Assembly (NCBI RefSeq): GCF_006716765.1
Contig: NZ_VFPO01000001.1
Span: 2,976,001 to 3,040,000, forward strand
Length of the DNA: 64,000 bases
Reading direction: 5' to 3'
Source: Actinomadura hallensis
GTDB taxonomy: Bacteria > Actinomycetota > Actinomycetes > Streptosporangiales > Streptosporangiaceae
The position numbers and the translations under genes are program-made. The notes below the pieces were generated by a model that worked only from the letters and a program-made list of their open reading frames with translations, was not told where the DNA came from and made no database searches. Of this stretch, positions 61,688 to 64,000 are shown in pieces. Position 1 is the first letter of the stretch, and the number at the start of each line of letters is the position of its first letter.

Positions 61688-63043
61688 TCAGACGCCCAGC
61701 ACGGCCTTCGCGGCCAGGAAGTAGATGACCAGCCCGGTGGTGTCCACGAACGTGGTGACCATCGGGGCGGAGACGACCGCCGGGTCGATCCCGAGCCGCT
61801 TCGCCAGGAGCGGCATCGTGCCGCCGACGGTGGCCGCCCACCCGCAGATGAGCACGAGCGTGATGCCGACCGTCACCGCGATGTCCGCGCTCGCGAACAG
61901 CGTCCCCACCGCGAGGCCGACCACGGCCAGCAGCGAGCCGAGCAGGAGGCCGACCCGGAACTCCCGCCAGACCACCTTCAGCAGGTCCGAGCCGCGGACC
62001 TCCCCGACCGCCAGCGCCCGCACGCACGCCGTGGCGGCCTGCGCGCCCGCGTTGCCGCCCGCCCCGATGAGCATCGGGATGAACAGCGCCAGCGCGGCGA
62101 CCTGCTCCAGCGTCGCCTCGAACGCCCGGGTCACGCCGACCGTGAGCGTCGCCGCCACCAGCAGGAGGCTCAGCCACACCGCCCGGTAGCGGGCGAGCCG
62201 CCACACCGAGGCGGCCATGTAGTGCCCCGCCCAGGGAGCGGTGCCGGCCTGCCGGGCGAAGTCCTCGGTGTCGGCCTCCTCGATCACCTCGGCCGCGTCG
62301 TCGAAGGTCAGCAGCCCCACCAGCCGCCCCTCGCTGTCCACGACCGGCAGGTTGAGGTCGTTGGTCTCGCCCATCAGCCGGGCGGCCTCCTCGGCGGGCT
62401 CGGTCGCGTACACCGTGGTCGGCTCGGACACCACCAGGTCCGCGACCATCATGTCCGGCGGGTTGAGCACCAGCTCGCGCAGCTCGACGACGCCGGTCAG
62501 CCGCCGCCCGGCGTCCACGACCGGCAGCGTGTACACCGTCTCGGCGTCAGCGCCCTTCTCCCGCACGGTCTCGAGCGCCTGCCCGACGGTCAGGTCCTGC
62601 GGCAGCGCCACCACCTCGGGCGTCATGTACCGGCCGACCGAGTCCTCCGGGTATCCGAGCAGCGCGGACGTCACCCACCGCTTCTGGGGGCTCAGCCCCG
62701 CCAGCACCCGCCGGGCGACCTTCGCGGGCATCTCCCGCAGCATCCTGACCCGGTCGTCGGGGTCCATCCGCTCGACCAGCTCCAGGACGGAGCGGTCCCG
62801 CAGCCCCGCCAGGATCTGCTGCTGGCCGACCGGGTCCAGCTCCTCGAACACTGACAGCGCCCGGTCCTTGTCCAGCAGCCGGAACGCGACCCCGGCGCCG
62901 GCCCCGCCCATCCGCGCGAGCTCGTCGGCGATCACGTGCGGCGGCCGCTCCTCCAGCCAGGCCTGGGCCTCGTCCAGCCGCTCGTCCTTGATGATCTCCT
63001 GCAGCGACCGGCTCGACTCGGCGACGGACTCGGGCTGCGGCAT
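61688..63043 (-). CDS. mgtE: Magnesium transporter MgtE
   Basis: This is a 451-residue magnesium channel. It has the N-terminal superhelical domain of acidic repeats (LDEAQAWLEERPPHVIADEL, MDPDDRVRMLREMPAKVARR), a pair of CBS domains (about 135-255) that sense cytoplasmic magnesium, and a C-terminal pore domain of five membrane segments. The pore domain includes the signature PMLIGAGGNAGAQAATACVRA. ATG 63043 is clear. It lacks an evident M-box riboswitch; instead the upstream DNA has degenerate 17-19-base tandem repeats. Convergent with the VanA module. Confidence 0.95.
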   Translation of the reverse strand: MPQPESVAESSRSLQEIIKDERLDEAQAWLEERPPHVIADELARMGGAGAGVAFRLLDKDRALSVFEELDPVGQQQILAGLRDRSVLELVERMDPDDRVRMLREMPAKVARRVLAGLSPQKRWVTSALLGYPEDSVGRYMTPEVVALPQDLTVGQALETVREKGADAETVYTLPVVDAGRRLTGVVELRELVLNPPDMMVADLVVSEPTTVYATEPAEEAARLMGETNDLNLPVVDSEGRLVGLLTFDDAAEVIEEADTEDFARQAGTAPWAGHYMAASVWRLARYRAVWLSLLLVAATLTVGVTRAFEATLEQVAALALFIPMLIGAGGNAGAQAATACVRALAVGEVRGSDLLKVVWREFRVGLLLGSLLAVVGLAVGTLFASADIAVTVGITLVLICGWAATVGGTMPLLAKRLGIDPAVVSAPMVTTFVDTTGLVIYFLAAKAVLGV

Positions 63044-63060
63044 GACGGTTCCCCAACGCG

Positions 63061-63131
63061 CTACGGATCCCCAACGGCACTACGGATCCCGGACGGCATG
63101 ACGGGCCGGGACGGATGACGGGCCGGGACAA
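63061..63131. repeat. Degenerate tandem repeats upstream of mgtE
   Basis: CTACGGATCCC-type units of 19 bases occur at 63061-63079 and 63080-63098. Two 17-base units starting ATGACGGGCCGGGAC follow at 63098-63114 and 63115-63131. The blocks begin 18 bases upstream of the mgtE start codon. The 331-base gap (63044-63374) contains no supported intact gene. Confidence 0.6.
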
Positions 63132-63225
63132 CGGCGACGGCGCCGTCCACGGGCTCCCGGCGCCGCGAACGAGAACACCGGGTCACCCCGCCCTCAACGA
63201 CGGTACCCCGCTCCCTCGGCGCCGC

Positions 63226-63335
63226 GGACGGCACCACCGGTCGCGGCGCTGCCGCCCCCGCCTTCGGTGCCCTACCTCATCGAACAGGTCGTCCCGAAGA
63301 TCGCCGAGGCGGCGGCCAAGGCCGACTCGTCCTGA
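63226..63335 (+). pseudogene. Possible orphan 3' end of a coding sequence
   Basis: A short frame ending in TGA at 63333-63335 reads PSVPYLIEQVVPKIAEAAAK before an ADSS tail, with nearly every third base G or C as in real genes here. No start or upstream coding continuation was found (upstream frame is Arg/Pro-rich), so it may be a gene remnant. The left boundary is approximate. Confidence 0.25.
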
Positions 63336-63374
63336 TCCGTGGACGGGCGGGGGAGCCGGGGGACCCCGCCCGGG

Positions 63375-64000
63375 TCACGCCTTGGGCAGGGACGGGCGGG
63401 CGGTGAAGAAATCGATGATCAGATCAGTGGCGTAGGGCGGCCATTCGTGGCCGCCCCGCTGCTCCGTGCAGAGGGCGACGACCAGCGGGCCGGGGCCCGT
63501 GGAGACGCAGCCGTCCGGGCCGCCGGGCAGCGGCCGTGACAGCGCGGGCAGCCCGTTCAGCCACCGCCAGTACTCCATGGTGACCTGGACGGGGAAGAAC
63601 GGGAAGTCGACGCCCGCGTCCATGTTCCCGCCGCCGTGGTAGGGGACGGACGGGTCCCACGTCCCGTGGAAGGCCAGGACCGACGTGGGGTGGTCGGGCG
63701 TGCAGCCGATGGCGAGGGCGCCCGACACCACGGCGATCGCGGCGACCCGCGCGGAGCGCTCGCACGCGTAGCGGTACGCCATGCCGCCGCCGTTGGAGAA
63801 GCCGGCCACGAAGACGCGGCGCGGGTCGGCGACGCCCTCGCGGACGAGCGTGCCGACCAGCCTGTCGAGGAACGCGACGTCGTCGACGCCGGCCCAGCGG
63901 GCGAACGAGCAGCACGCGCCGGCGTTCCACGTGCCGAGGAGGCCCGCGGGGTAGGCGACGGCGTAGCCGGCCTCGTCGGCGGCCCGGTCGAGGCCGCTCT
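63375..64000 (-). CDS. PHB depolymerase/CE1-type esterase (partial, 5' end outside window)
   Basis: The last 208 codons of an alpha/beta-hydrolase of the polyhydroxybutyrate depolymerase/LpqC/feruloyl-acetylxylan esterase group (CE1-like) are present. The visible part shows TWNAGACCSFARWAGVDDVA, the nucleophile elbow AGFSNGGGMAYRYACE, GCTPDHPTSVLAFHGTWDPS with the acid aspartate region, and the histidine in GGHEWPPYATD. Secreted relatives remove ester groups from xylan or degrade polyesters, which would suit the nearby polysaccharide island; the signal peptide region is not in the window. Confidence 0.85.
   Translation of the reverse strand, partial: SGLDRAADEAGYAVAYPAGLLGTWNAGACCSFARWAGVDDVAFLDRLVGTLVREGVADPRRVFVAGFSNGGGMAYRYACERSARVAAIAVVSGALAIGCTPDHPTSVLAFHGTWDPSVPYHGGGNMDAGVDFPFFPVQVTMEYWRWLNGLPALSRPLPGGPDGCVSTGPGPLVVALCTEQRGGHEWPPYATDLIIDFFTARPSLPKA

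Noticed and set aside
63061..63131. CRISPR-like array upstream of mgtE
   Set aside because: Units are contiguous, degenerate and lack spacers; no cas genes are nearby.

Overview
The window looks like chromosomal DNA of a filamentous soil actinomycete, probably near the Thermomonosporaceae/Streptosporangiales (Actinomadura-like). This is inferred from the very high GC content, the strong GC preference at third codon positions, frequent GTG starts and 4-base ATGA/GTGA overlaps, and families typical of actinobacteria: DUF574-type methyltransferase, GuaB1, PaaX, CGNR, LytR-CpsA-Psr proteins, CelR/CebR boxes and an actinobacterial SOS box. No insertion sequence, prophage or CRISPR array was seen. 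Fifty-one protein genes (the last runs off the right edge) and two tRNA genes are supported.

Layout. 1-6.6 kb: a tightly coupled acyl-CoA catabolic operon (AtuA-like protein, carboxyltransferase, biotin carboxylase, acyl-CoA dehydrogenase) for branched or isoprenoid acyl-CoAs. 6.7-13.6 kb: a P-loop kinase coupled to an enolase-superfamily protein that has lost its catalytic lysines, a small HExxH protein, two LytR-CpsA-Psr cell-wall proteins and GuaB1. 14-21.4 kb: a tandem Lrp regulator, LysR, a DHA2 transporter, GDP-mannose dehydratase, a dihydropteroate-synthase-like gene, a CGNR regulator and a hypothetical gene. 21.7-21.9 kb: two sequence-divergent tRNA genes (Trp-CCA, Ala-UGC) separated by a strong hairpin. 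22-30.4 kb: aminotransferase/LysR divergon, a membrane protein, two tandem L,D-transpeptidase lipoproteins, a glycosyltransferase and a DinB-fold protein.

30.5-47.5 kb is a plant-polysaccharide island. It holds xylA-xylB opposite a ROK repressor; a LacI regulator translationally coupled to GH3 and GH43 glycosidases and divergent from a sugar ABC importer without its own ATPase; a CBM2-bearing AA10 polysaccharide monooxygenase; and a CBM2-GH6 cellobiohydrolase divergent from a CelR/CebR-type LacI regulator, with two perfect 14-base CelR boxes between them. Together these would cut crystalline cellulose and xylan, import oligosaccharides, trim them to xylose and feed xylulose-5-phosphate to central metabolism. 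The partial esterase at the right edge could belong to the same theme. 57-61.4 kb adds an aromatic-acid module (PaaX, acyl-CoA synthetase, IclR, VanA-like Rieske oxygenase, small coupled protein) suited to lignin-derived monomers.

47.6-56.6 kb is a regulation and stress block: SOS-controlled DNA polymerase IV, a methyltransferase, a degenerate cyclase-like protein, and the most unusual locus in the window. That locus is two paralogous membrane histidine kinases flanking one NarL-type response regulator. The first keeps the phospho-accepting His but has a damaged ATP-binding domain. The second has lost the His (Gln instead) but keeps an intact ATP-binding domain. The two look like complementary halves of one kinase, and both genes are preceded by a nearly identical 17-base element.
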